Origin: Tillus elongatus
Taxonomy: Eukaryota > Arthropoda > Insecta > Coleoptera > Cleridae
Length of the DNA stretch: 64,000 nt
Assembly (NCBI GenBank): GCA_964006375.1
Contig: OZ023267.1
Location: 34,223,266-34,287,265, forward strand
Direction: 5' to 3'
Numbering within the stretch: position 1 is the stretch's first letter; each line of letters begins with the position of its first letter. The position numbers and the translations under genes are program-made. The notes beneath the pieces were generated by a model. It saw only the letters and a list, made by a program, of their open reading frames with translations. It did no database searches and was not told the DNA's origin. Shown here piece after piece: positions 50,531-61,879 of this stretch.

Positions 50531-50818
50531 TTAAGTGAATAAAAAATCACATTTAGAGCACCATTACCTGAATATTATTTACTAACAAATCAATGAGGAA
50601 TTGAAAAATGCATAAATATGGTGTTGTATCTAAAATAACAAAGTTTGAGGCTGTCAGTGAATTACGGGACATACTATATAGTACAGATAATTTCTGAGTT
50701 GTTGACAAGAATGGAGTAATCACGAAGGTGAAAGAAAAACTCCGGTACCTTTCGTCGTTTTTCAGTAAATCACTATTACAGGGGAATTCCTGTACATATA
50801 GCTCAGTTTTCATTGAAT
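50531..50818. other. No gene recognised
   Basis: Short unassigned stretch between the Penelope fragment and a hairpin. The 104-codon minus-strand ORF shows no motif. Confidence 0.4.
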
Positions 50819-50858
50819 ATATTCTTTGCCTTACTGTAAGCAGTAAGGCAAGGAATAT
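50819..50858. repeat. 18-bp hairpin
   Basis: ATATTCTTTGCCTTACTG and its reverse complement (one mismatch), loop TAAG. It lies directly beside a possible hAT-like end. Confidence 0.9.
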
Positions 50859-50865
50859 GTTCAAC

Positions 50866-51717
50866 AACAGGGGCGGCTCCTCAATAAGTGTGCCTGTGCG
50901 AGCGCACTGCCGCCTGCCGTGGAAAAAATAATATTTTTGCTATGCTATATTTTAATAAATTTTTATTTACTTTGTTACCTCCTGCATTCAACAAACAAAA
51001 TTAGTATATCGAGGATCGCAGAGAGTCGGCAGCCTTTTATACAGAATACAAAATCAGAATAAGTATAGTGTTAATCGTTGCAGACGTTATATACATCCAT
51101 ATCCATATAAATCACTCGCGCGGCGGTGTGTATTTTTCGGCGCTCTCAGGAAATGCGATACTTCAATGCGAAATGATCGCCTATCTTCGTCGAAAACGAC
51201 CGAGTAATCAATCTGTTGTGCGCTATAAAATTACACACTTCCAGTTTGCAGTGGACTTTTAGCAGAGCGTGTGTATCTACTACCTAGTAATTTTCGTTTT
51301 CGCGTCGGATTGATTTTTAATTAGATCATTTCGTTGTTGTTTACATGTTCTAACAAGACAATTATTATTATGGCTACTGCTTCGGGTTGCTTAAGAAGTG
51401 TACAAAATAATTGTGATACTGTGTTAATTCAGTGGATAATATTTTAAATTTAAAGGTTAACTTTTTAACGGAGTTTTTAACTACTATAACCTATAACTAA
51501 CTAGAGGAAAACTTAGTAAGTAGTTAATAATTATTAAGTTTAGTTAGTTAGTTAGTTTAGTATGTTTTTTTATTATACATTTTCGGGGAAAAATAGACGA
51601 GCCCTTCATTTTTAGTGAATTTTTATTTACTGGAGAGACTTTGTAAATTTTTTTTTCAAATGAGCGCGAACTGGGACCCATAGATCCCATATCCGGGGTC
51701 AGTTTCAATTTTTATAT

Positions 51718-51789
<72 letters not shown>

Positions 51790-52306
51790 AAATAACTCAA
51801 AAATTAAGTAACTGATTTTGATGAAACTCGGCAAGTGCCTTTCTTTTATTAATGGCTTGGATGAGTTTGTTAGTCAGAAAAATCGGATAACGTTTTCCGG
51901 GAAAATCTTGAGTTTTGTTTAAAAAAAAATCCTTTTCTCCGAAAATTACAAAGCTATTTTAATGAAATTTGATGGATATGTTGCCTTTTAAAAGACCTTA
52001 CGACACACTAAAATTCGACTTTCTACAATTTTAGAAAATTTAGTTATTCAAATTTTGTATTCTCTTTTGAAAAAAATTTTTTTCTCCGAAAATTACAAAG
52101 TTAATTTGATAAAATTCGGCGGATCTATTTCCCTAGGTAAGACCCTACTATACGCCAAAAGTCAACTTTCTAAGTTTGTAGAAACTTGAGTTAATCAACT
52201 TTGAAGCATTTAATAAAAATTCACTACCATAACGCACTTGTTGCGCCCCGAACTTTTTTCTCTTGCGCACTTTCAGTGCATTAAGGCACGAGCCGCTACT
52301 GTTCAT
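50866..52306. mobile_element. Possible hAT-like non-autonomous element
   Basis: The left end CAGGGGCGGCTCCT and the reversed right end CAGTAGCGGCTCGT form a short imperfect inverted repeat of a type common in hAT elements. Flanking 8-mers match only partly. No transposase is seen. A TA-core repeat (51608-52254) is inserted near the right end. Confidence 0.35.
51608..52254 (+). repeat. TA-core repeat, compact copy
   Basis: Left arm with CCCATATCCGGGGTCAGTTT, TA array 51720-51786, right arm (GGCTTGGATGAGTTTGTTAG) and the end CATAACGCACTTGTTGCG near 52246. Structure equals copy 1 at 842-1530. Confidence 0.78.
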
Positions 52307-52623
52307 CAAGTTAATTAATGCGAAGGTATTAAATAACTGCAAAACATATTTTTGCATGTACGTGACTTTCTTTTGAACTACACTATAATATGCCTGATTA
52401 GATTATGTTCCGACTAAACCTAAATTTATAATACTTGGTGTTAGGTCACCGATATTTATTTTGTAAATCGAATTTCAAGTGTGGAGAATTTCAAGAGTAG
52501 ATTTTATTACGCAACAATTAAAGTAAGTATGTTGTTTCGTGACTAATTTCACTAATTACACGAACTACCAAAAGATAGCAAGTAAATACGTAATTTATTA
52601 AATCAGATATATATTGAACTGAG

Positions 52624-52938
52624 AGCAGAGCCTTGGTGGTCCAGTGGTGAGAACGTGTGCCTCTGAACCAAAGGATATTGGGTTCGAAAGTACCGAAAAA
52701 TTAACATCAACCGAGGTTACGGCATTGTATTTGAGCTAGTTAAATGTTCTGCGTTAAATTAAAAGTTCCGCCGCCGGTCCCGCCTCCATGCGATGTTGAG
52801 CACGTTAAAGATTCCTACCGTCCATACAGAAAGACAGGGGGCCAGCCAAATTTCCAGGATAGTGAGGTAAAACTGTACCCTGGCGTCGGTGATTGGCCAT
52901 AGTCACGGAAATAGACCGACGTTAAAGTGCAAAAAAAG
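52624..52938 (+). mobile_element. tRNA-derived SINE, copy 3
   Basis: A box TGGTCCAGTGGTGAG, partial B box (GGGTTCGA), body CACGTTAAAGATTCCTACCG, tail GACGTTAAAGTGCAAAA. It is flanked by a 9-bp direct repeat, TGAACTGAG, at 52615-52623 and 52939-52947. It carries small deletions compared with copy 2. Confidence 0.88.
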
Positions 52939-52949
52939 TGAACTGAGCT

Positions 52950-54170
52950 CGTACCATAGATGTTTACAAAACAATACTGTTATAATAAACTGCAGGGTGT
53001 TAAGGTTTAAAAACAAATCTTCTTTTTAAAATACTTTTGATACCACTATATATACCTTCGTCAAATTTGGTACACATTCTTAAGAAGTATTTTCTGATGC
53101 ACCGCTATTTTCTAAACTTCTACCACTGCCGTACTGCGAAATTTGTAGTAAATGTTTCTGAAAAAAAGCACGCTACTGCTTTTTCTCAAAAAAATATTAT
53201 TTTTTTTGGATCAAAATTGGACTTTCAACTTTTTTTCGACCGACGCCAGGTTTTCGCATAAAAATAGAAATTATTTTTTTCATCGTTTTCTGATTGCCCT
53301 AGAACCACAAAGTACGGTAAAAATTTGTATTCCAGCAGAAAAAACGCGATCTTATCCTATCTGGAGGAAGAAGCAGCCTGTAGACAGTTAAACGTTATTT
53401 AATGGCAATAATAAACGAAACGAATATCTAATCACATTACTTAATTGTTTAGCTAAACCGTCAAATTTGTGAATGTATTTTCTTTTGTAACCAAGAAAAG
53501 TCCATATCCAATAGTTTTTCATAATTTCAGTATGGTAAAGGTCACTTTCCGTAGATGTGTTCAGTTTTCATAAACTTTTCTATACAGACGTGTTTTAGGG
53601 TGTCGATGACGAAAATCACAAGAAAAATTAGAACAGAAGCAATCATTTGGAGTTATTTTGATTTTCTAGTAGGAAAAACGTAAGTTGTCCTCACTTTTGC
53701 GACACACTTTTGTCATATTTTACAGATTTTCGGAGATCGTTTGTTTTATATCAAGCTAAAAAAGGGTGTTAGTTAGTGCACGCCCTACACTGTTTACGTG
53801 TCTGTAGATTTCCCTTATTTTCACCGATAATCGATCCTTAGTTGACTTTGACATTTGACATATAAAACCAACTTTATGTCATACCTTTTGACATTGCAAG
53901 AAGCAAAAGGTATTTACTAATACAATTTTTCAAAAACGAAACGTAAAAACCATGAAGTGAATATCTTCAGTGAAATAAGGTACTAAACCAATACGTGAGT
54001 ATCTTTATATCGGCCATGTAAAGCGAGATATGCACCAAAACGTGGCGCAAAGGTGAGTACTTTTTTTGCCAAAAATTCAAATGACTCCCAACGTTTGACC
54101 GTGCCCTCATTTTTGTTGTAATTTTCGTCATCTACACATTAAAACACGTCTGTATACAAAATTTCATAAA
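52950..54170. other. No gene recognised
   Basis: Two overlapping plus-strand ORFs (53037-53391) are rich in Phe and Lys and show no domain. No transposon ends were found. Confidence 0.45.
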
Positions 54171-54212
54171 AATCGAACACATATACGAAAAGTAAACCTT
54201 TCCTTTCAGTTT

Positions 54213-54309
<97 letters not shown>

Positions 54310-54604
54310 TTTTATTGTGAATATACCTGCCATACATTATGACTTTCCACAAGCCATCGTAAATAAGATAAATCGAACACATGTACGAAAAATAAACATT
54401 TCCTTTCAGTTTACAGTATATATACGAGAGCGGGTCAATAATTCCGTGATTTTTTTAATTTCGCGCCTCTTCACAGGAAGGGCAACACTGCTCATGTCAA
54501 CAAGTAGCTTTCAGTTGACTCCTGTCAAATGTTGAACAAGCTGCGTCATTTAGTTTGTGTTAGATAGCCATTGAAAGCAGACAACCTCTTGAGTTATAAC
54601 GAAA

Positions 54605-56910
54605 ATGGAAACAACTGAATTTCGTGTGCTCATCAAACATGATTTTTTTTGCGGAAAAAACCATCACTTAAACCAAGGCTAAGCTTGATAAATACGATGA
54701 GGACTCTGCATCATCAATTTCTATGGTAAAAAAGTTGTTTACTGAATTTCGTTGCGGCTGTACAAGAACAAAGGACGCCGAACGTTCCGGACGCCCAGTT
54801 GAGGTCGCTACACCCGAAACAATTGAATAAGTCCACGATATGGTGTAAGCCGATCGGAGATTGAAATTGCGGGAGATTGTGGAAGCCATATGCATATCAC
54901 ATAGCTCAGTAGTTTCGATTTTGCATGATCACTTGGGTATGAGAAAGCTATCCGCAATTTGGGTGCCATGTTTGCTCACAATTGACCACAAACTCAATCG
55001 TGTGACAAGTTCGAAGGAGTGTTTGGCGTTGTTCAACCGCAATAGGGACAAGTTTTTGCGCCGTTTCGTAACCGTGGACGAAACATGGATTTACCACAAT
55101 ACACCACAGACCAACCAATAGTCAAAACAGTGGGTTTGTCCGTGCGAATCGGCCACGAAGAAGGTGGGTTTGTCAGCCAATAATGTCATGGAGACTATTT
55201 TTGGGATGCACGTGGATCCACATTGATTATCTTCAAAAGGGAAGAACAATCAATGGCGAATATAATACCAACTTAAGTGGATCGATTCAACGACGATTTG
55301 AAGAAAAAACGACCGCATTTGGCCAAGAAACAAGTTCTTTTCCACCAAGACAATGCAAGGGTGCACACATGTGTAGTCTCCATGGCAAGGTTGCATAAAT
55401 TTGGCTAAGAATTGCTCCCTCATCTGCCCTATTCTCTGGATTTAGCTTAGAGTGAGTAGTTTTTGTTTCCAAACTTAAAGAAATGGCTCGGCGGAAAGAG
55501 ATTTGACTCCAATGATTTTTTTATTTTTTTTTTATGTCAACAACACACCACGAGGGCTTACAGCCTAAATACTATCGTACCGTGGGTGTTGACAAGGAGG
55601 AAGGAGGCAGCTTGTTAATTCTGGACTTGAAGGTTTGGAGGTTCGGAGGAGAAGGAAAAACATGTGCCGGCAAGGAATTCCACAACTTGGAAGTCCTCGG
55701 GACAAAAGAGCGGGCATAACAAGATGTTCTATGTCTGGTGACCTGGACATTAAAAGGGTGCATTCGCTCTGTTCCCCTGGTAGATCTGCTGGGGGCAGCA
55801 GGTGGGGGAATTATGGAGGAAAGCTCCTCTGAGCAGTGCCCGTGCAGATATCTATAAAAGAGAGAGAGGTCACCAACGGCACGTCGGTGGGCAAGGGATG
55901 GAAGCCTTTGGGTGAGGGTAGGGTCACCGATGAGACGTATAGCTCTCTTTTGAATGGAGTCCAGGATAGCGAGTGTAGAAGCGGCAGCGGCACCCCAGAT
56001 GTGGGAGCAGTATTCGAGGTTTGGCCTTATTTGTGAAGTGTATAAGGTATAGAGATTAGTTGGTGAAAAGTATTTGCGAGCCCGGAAGAGGAAACCCAAT
56101 TTCTTAGCAGCCGCTTCTGCAATTGATGTAACATGTTGGTGCCAATTAAGATTTCGATCCACAGAAATGCCAACAAGAGAAAAGGACTCATTACTTTGAA
56201 TAACTTGGTTGTTCATTGTGATGGGTCTAGGGCTGCTGTATCTCTTGTGAGAAAGAAAGCAAGACTTAGTTTTGGTGGGGTTGAATTGTACAAGATTTCT
56301 ACTTCCCCAGTCTAATATTTTTTGGAGGTCTACGGAGACACAACCCTCCATGAGTCTGCGATCCTCATCTAATTGGGCTAAAGAGACAGGCTTAGAATAT
56401 TGTATGTTTGAGTGGAGGGTGCTGTCGTCCACGTAACTGTGAACTGGGTTGGATGTGCTAGAGAGGAGGTCATTGATGTGGAGAAGAAACAAAGTAGGGG
56501 CTAAAGCTGAACCTTGAGGAACTCCTGCATTAATTGGATACAGTTTAGAGGAATGGCCATCCACAACAACAGATATGCTCCTGTTGGAGAGGAAATTTGC
56601 TGTCCAGGTACAAAGTTTTGGTGGTAGGCCATAGGCCGGAAGTTTATTAAGCAGCGCTGCGTGCCAGACCTGGTCGAATGCTTTGGATATGTCTAGAGCA
56701 ACAATCTGGGATTCCCCGTGTTGTTCCATAGACTTGTTCCAAGAATGGGTGACAAAGGAAAGGAGGTCGGCAGTCGAATGAAATAATCTTACAAACACAT
56801 ACCTATTTTGAGGACCTCGACAAACCTTATTCTTTGGAAGGGATAAAAAAATTGGAGAAACGTTGGACGAAGTGTATAGAGGACAAAGGAGACTATGTTG
56901 AGAAATAAAA
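54605..56910 (+). pseudogene. Mariner D transposase, degenerate and split
   Basis: N-terminus METTEFRVLIKHDFFCGKN, then SMVKKLFTEFRCGCTRTKDA, ERSGRPVEVATPETIE, helix-turn-helix LREIVEAICISHSSVVSIL, and WVP linker (AIWVPCLLTIDHK). D in TVDETWIYH, D in FHQDNARVHT (other frame, near 55345), and the third block L-D-L-A with FLFPNLKKWLGGKRF near 55460. After the LINE the C-terminus resumes at about 56777 (EIILQTHTYFEDLDKPYSLE, GIKKLEKRWTKCIEDKGDYV). Several stops and frameshifts. Domain order equals the mariner part of human SETMAR. Confidence 0.9.
55516..56776 (-). pseudogene. Jockey-type LINE (family J3), 5'-truncated, inserted in mariner D
   Basis: Open from STADLLSFVTHSWNKSMEQH to STPTVR, with SGV-type NAGVPQGSALAPTLFLLHIN intact. 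The active site is YVDD, where the sister copy has YADD. The 3' tail is an A-rich run (T-rich on the plus strand, 55516-55534). Flanked by a 5-bp direct repeat, AATGA, at 55511-55515 and 56777-56781. The longer minus-strand ORF extends upstream only by reading mariner sequence. Confidence 0.92.
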
Positions 56911-56967
56911 TGATTTTTCTCCAAAAACATGTGTTTTGTTCAAAAAGTCACGAACCTATTGACCCGC

Positions 56968-57041
<74 letters not shown>

Positions 57042-57101
57042 ATTTTTATTGTGAACATACCTGCCATACATTATGACTTTCCATAAGCCATCGTAAATAA
57101 G

Positions 57102-57449
57102 ATAACATACAAAGTACAACATTCGAATACAAAATATTAAAACGTAATCTTAATCTGTCTGCTATTGTGCGAATGGTATATTGCCGCAGCCAAACCCTCT
57201 TTTGATAAAAAAAATCTATGGAAATAATAAACGTATTAACTTATCTGATAGAGTTATTATGTAAATGATTTCGAAGAATGTACACGGCCAATTTTAAAAA
57301 TTTTGAAACAATTTCGTAATCTAATCACTTAGGTAATCCAAATTTTTTCCTAAAATTTATCCGGAGAGGGATAGTTGTAGATATGCAGAAGGACAAGCAA
57401 AAACCCCCAAAACGAAGCAGCGGACCCTCCTCCTCCAAAACCCTTTACC
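57102..57449. other. No gene recognised
   Basis: AT-rich, featureless. Confidence 0.45.
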
Positions 57450-57720
57450 AATGGGGGGTTTTCCTCCCCATTCTGTATGCCTACTACCATGCCTCGATGC
57501 ATAAACTACATGTTAAAAAGGCAGCTTATACAGGGCCAGCTGAACTGTTTTTTGGCCTTTTTTGATCATATCTCCTTTTTATCCGCTTCCCCGCCCAGCA
57601 CCCCTATTCACTCCTGGTTCCGTAACTTTCTTCGGGATCGGTTGCAGGAAATTTTTCGTGTGATTTGTGCAACTAGGGGGAGTTATAAGCGTGTTTCTGC
57701 TAAAGTTGTTCGAAAAGTTG
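57450..57720 (+). repeat. Dispersed repeat with CCCCGCCC core, third copy
   Basis: CTGTATGCCTACTACCATGC, CCCCGCCCAGCACCCCTATT, CACTCCTGGTTCCGTAAC and GTGTTTCTG match 30740-31140. Confidence 0.65.
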
Positions 57721-58099
57721 CCGATCACGGAAACTGCAAGTTTACCTTTTCAAGTGTCATCGTCATCGGAAAATTCAAAATTGCCAGAAGTCTCTTCATT
57801 GTCGACCTCAGTAATGAGCTCTAGAACTTCGCCGATAACGTGCTGCCGTTTCGTCCAAAATTTGGTCACTTCTTCGGTATGCCGAATGTATTTCGCCCAT
57901 TCATCGGGTGTGCAGAGTGCTAGAGCTTTATCTTACATAGCACGTATTTTATCGTCACCGAAACCATCCTCAGCGATATGAGCATCGTAATATGTTTTTG
58001 CGCCAGCCTATGCCTCATCGATTTAATTGAATTGACAATGGTATGATGTAGGCGTAAAACTTCATGCCCGTGTTTCCTCAAACACTCATCGGCCGCATA

Positions 58100-60401
58100 C
58101 AGGGTGATTCATAAGTGGTGACCAAAAATGAAACCCCATGTTTGCTGAACAATTTTAGAGAGAGTATGTCCTATAAAATTTTTTCCTATAATGCTTCATT
58201 AAAAAGATACAGGATGTTAAAGTTGAATTTCAAAAAATAAAATTTCCCAATTTTTAAAAAAGTAGTACATATATTTTGTTTGCTGAAACTTCGCATGTGT
58301 AGACTGTTATGGAAGGCGCGTATTCTACCATAACAATTAAATCGGCTCATCCAGCAGTGGCGCGCGTACCCACATGTCATTGGTTATCTCTCAACAAAAA
58401 AACGGGTACGCCAATGATATTTTTTTATTTTTTATTTTTTGAATCTTACTTTCATTCGTGAACAAAATGACTCTCTTGATAATTTTCTGTACGACGCTTA
58501 TTTTACGAGTAAGCAACGAATCAGGTAAGTGTTTTAGAGCACAGTTCATGATTTTTAACCAGTAGTTGTTTGGTAGAAAATCGCAATAATACACTTTTAT
58601 CAGGCTTGTAGTAATTTATTTACTACAATAAATGTTCAAAAATGCCTCCATTGTCTTGAATACACGCACGATATCTTTTTAATATGGAAAATTTAATGTC
58701 TTGAGGATTCATTGTTGCTTGAATATGACGAAAAGCATTATTTATCAGTTTTTGTAGCTGCTCTGGTGTATTTATTTGTTTACTGTAGACCAGTCGCTCA
58801 AAATCACCCCAAAGATAGAAGTCAAGTGGGTTTAAGTCCGGTGATCTTGGTCCAGTTCTGCCAATCCATCTTTCATTAAAATGTTCATGTAGCCATGTAC
58901 CAACGTTTCCACTATAATGGGCTGTTGCACCGTCATGCTGGTACCACATTATACATCTTGTTGCTAGTGGAATGTCATCTAGAATGTTGTCTACGCGGTT
59001 TTCTAGGAGCGCTAAGTACGAAGATCAATTTAAACGTTGTGGGAGGACTTCCATGAACAGTGAGCCGTTAAAAAAAACCACACCATAAATTAATGGAAAA
59101 TGTATGTTGAAATGTGCGAGTCCTTGTTGCATGTGGATTTTCCAATGACCAGACATGCTCTTTATGAGAATTATAAAAACCATTTCTTGTAAATGTTGAT
59201 TCGTCAGACCAGAAGATTATATTAGAGAATAAGATATTTTGATTGTTCATTACCAACATCCATTCACAAAAGACTCGTCGATGCACATTATCTCCAGGTA
59301 GAAGGCAATGAACATTCTGTCGATGATATGGATGTAAGGCTTTTCGATGTAAAGTTCTCCAAACAAATGTTTGAGAATATTGTAACTGCGTGGTAATCCT
59401 CCGAGTACTTGTAGAAGGTTGATCCATCACTGCATCCACCACTCTCTCTTCGTCTTCAAGTTGATGTTGTCTTCTACCATTAGCTCTAGCGTCAGGACGT
59501 TGTCCAATACCGCACTGCCGAAGTCTTGAAAACGATCGAGAAAAAACCCTTGGTGTAGGTTGACGGCGGGTGGGAAACCTACGTTGATATTCCTGACAAG
59601 CAGCTAGAGCATTTCCATCAGCATATCCGTATATAAAAATTATATCTGCATACTCTTCTGAGGTGGACTCCATTATAAGAAGTAAAAGAGTAGAAAATTT
59701 TGCAATTTTATAAAGTTTACCACTTACACCTATTCAAAATAATAACTTGTTAACCTAAACGTCAAGTGACACTTAATGACAACTTTGGCAAACCAGACTA
59801 CTACTTACTAAAATACAACAAAGATAATCGTCGTACAAAAAATTATCAAGACATTACATTTTCCATATCAAAAAGATGTCGTGCGTGTATTCAGGCCAAT
59901 GGAGGCATAAAAGTGTATTATTGCGATTTTCTACCAAACAACGAGTGGTTAAAAATCATGAACTGTGCTCTTAAAAACTTACCTGATTCATTGCTTACTC
60001 GACAAATAAGCGTCGTACAGAAAATTATCAAGAGAGTCAGTTTGTTCACGAATGAAAGTAAGATTCAAAAAATAAAAAATAGGAAAAATATCATTGGCGT
60101 ACCCGTTTTTTTCTTGAGGGATACCAATGACATGTGGGTACGCGCGCCACTGCTGAATTATCCGATTCAATTGTTATGGTAGAATACGCGCCTTCCATAA
60201 CAGCCTACACATGCGAAGTTTCAGCAAAATATGTGTACTACTTTTTAAAAAATTGGGGAATTTTATTTTTTGAAATTCAACTTCAACACCCTGTATCTTT
60301 TTTATGAAGCATTATGGAATTTTTTTATAGGACATACCCTCTCTAAAATTGTTCAAAGAACATGGGGTTTCATTTTTGGTCACCACTTATGAATCAGCCT
60401 G
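58100..60401 (-). mobile_element. Mariner E with about 500-bp inverted repeats
   Basis: Ends CAGGGTGATTCATAAGTGGT and the reverse complement of CAGGCTGATTCATAAGTGGT, each next to TA. Inverted repeats run to about 58610 and 59900 (GAAACTTCGCATGTGTAG, GCGCGCGTACCCACATGTCA, ATTCGTGAACAAA). It is inserted in the IS630-like pseudogene. Confidence 0.93.
58623..59673 (-). pseudogene. Mariner E transposase, degenerate
   Basis: N-terminus MESTSEEYADIIFIYGYADG, helix-turn-helix with FPTRRQPTPRVFSRSFSRLR, STSTRRITTQLQYSQTFVWR, then NIIFWSDESTFTRNGFYN (first D). Broken between 59070 and 58950. Resumes MWYQHDGATAHYSGNVGTWL (second D), IGRTGPRSPDLNPLDFYLWG (third D), and ends CIQDNGGIFEHLL. About five residues are missing between G-P and R-S-P-D compared with mariners A and C, shortening the D-D spacing to 31. 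Confidence 0.9.
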
Positions 60402-61299
60402 TATAATCGAGCTTAGGCCTTCACCTTGGTGAGATCAAGCAAATCTTATCGCTTAAAATAACTTGGATCGAATGTGCTTTTCATGGAGCCATTCTTTTAT
60501 TGCCGATGTATTTCATGCTGAAGTTGGTTGCTTCTCGACTAATGCGGTATGGTATAAAGCGTTGCCCATCACGATGATAGATGGGTTTGCGAAGTTTGGA
60601 ACAAGTTTTTCTTTAGTCATTTCATTAAAAATTTGAGGATCCACGACTATCACTGTAATAGTCTGCTAGCTTAAACGTTGTTTCAAAACTCAAAGATGCA
60701 TTAGGCACAAATGCTTTAGAATGAACAGCATGTAGAATAATGTAACGCTTTCCGTTGGAGGTATTTGGTTTTCTAACGCCATAAGTGGGCGAGTCCTGCC
60801 CAGAACGTTTATTCTTTTTTTTTAGCAAAGATCCATTTCTCGTCCAAGAAGGCAACTTGTCGTTTGCATCAGGAAGTTTTGATCCTTCTTGAACGAGCAC
60901 TCGATTCGTGGAAGAACACGATGCAGCGATGCTCTGCTAATGTTGACGCTGCCTTCGTGTTCAAAACGTTGCTGTAGTATATTTAATATAACATGTTGTC
61001 CTGGAAGCGATTGTACAAATCAGTAGTGTCGAATAAACTTCAGAGAATAGTTATGTACTTACGACGTTCATATATATCGTATATCGTATTCCGAATATGC
61101 GATTTACCCCTTTCGGACAAAATTTCGGTCTTTTTCTTTTTGTAATTTCTAGATTTACCAGGACTCTTAAACCTTTCATCGGCGCCCTTAAGTATTTGAT
61201 CTTCCTTCTTTATCTCATAAACATTTCGCAAAGAAATGCCCGATGTAAAGAAAACACTCTAAAATGTTTGCGCTTATTTCTAGAAATCTTAAACAGAGA

Positions 61300-61879
61300 T
61301 TATGATTTACCACGTGTATGGACGTTAAAAGTAATAATGGTCCACCGTTATCATTTTAGCGTTGAAAATACTCTGTTAAACGAAGCACAAACACCCTTAT
61401 TTGAGATTTATGAATACTTCCTAGTGGCATGTTTGAGGTTCAACAAGGTTTTGTAAAATCAACGATGACAATGTGCTAATAATAACTGACTAAAATGACA
61501 AAAATATACCAGAAACACACGTTCGCAATATAATAACAATCTTATAGGACATATTCATAAGTAATTTGAATAAAATACTAAACACAACAACACAACAAAA
61601 CTCGAAACAAAACTAATGACAACGCTGTTTGACGCCACTGAACTAAATTTATAGCGCAAGCCAACAATTATTTTCTCTTCCTAACGCATTACATTAAAAA
61701 CGACATGCATGTCGTTGACTTGGAAGATTTTATAACTTCTGGCTTTGACGTGCACATTGACAAATGAGTTCAGGCTTCTAAATGATTGTCTATCATTAGT
61801 TGTCGATTTATGACCTAACTGCTTTGGTGTTCGAAACAAACTATAAAAGTGTTTATAATAGAAACAAAATAACATAATA
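61300..61879. other. No gene recognised
   Basis: Sequence upstream of the IS630-like remnant. The plus-strand 119-codon ORF overlapping 61097-61456 is antisense to that remnant and lacks motifs. Confidence 0.45.

Larger units (their letters stand above)
54425..56970 (+). mobile_element. Mariner D (SETMAR/Mos1-like), interrupted by a LINE
   Basis: The left end AGAGCGGGTCAATAATTCCG and the reversed right end AGGGCGGGTCAATAGGTTCG form short inverted repeats, as in classic mariners. The target is the TA array described above. Confidence 0.87.
54172..57101 (+). repeat. Tandem duplication around a TA array, second copy split by mariner D
   Basis: Unit 1, 54172-54373: AATCGAACACATATACG, CCTTTCAGTTTACAATATA, TA array 54219-54305, then ATACCTGCCATACATTATGA. 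Unit 2 repeats the first block at 54374-54422. After mariner D it continues with a TA array (56971-57039) and CATACCTGCCATACATTATG to about 57101. Confidence 0.85.
57750..61231 (-). pseudogene. IS630/Tc1-like DDE transposase gene remnant, split by mariner E
   Basis: N-terminal exon about 61231-61055 (GADERFKSPGKSRNYKKKKT, SERGKSHIRNTIYDIYERR) ends at a GTAAGT donor. The next part, near 60990-60880, has LNILQQRFEHEGSVNISRAS. At 60900-60402: SNGKRYIILHAVHSKAFVPN, MTKEKLVPNFANPSIIVMGN and IKEWLHEKHIRSKLF. After mariner E, from 58099: LRKHGHEVLRL, TYYDAHIAEDGFGDDKIRAM, DEWAKYIRHTEEVTKFW and an acidic tail DDDDT with stop at 57752-57750. The GKRxIILHA and IVM.N.xYH blocks belong to a widespread insect DDE family. 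Stops and frameshifts are scattered. The second acidic residue (usual D in V-V-x-D-N) reads G. Confidence 0.7.

Noticed and set aside
53037..53391. Two overlapping Phe/Lys-rich ORFs as a secreted or membrane peptide gene
   Set aside because: No clean signal peptide or domain, and low-complexity composition typical of AT-rich noncoding DNA.
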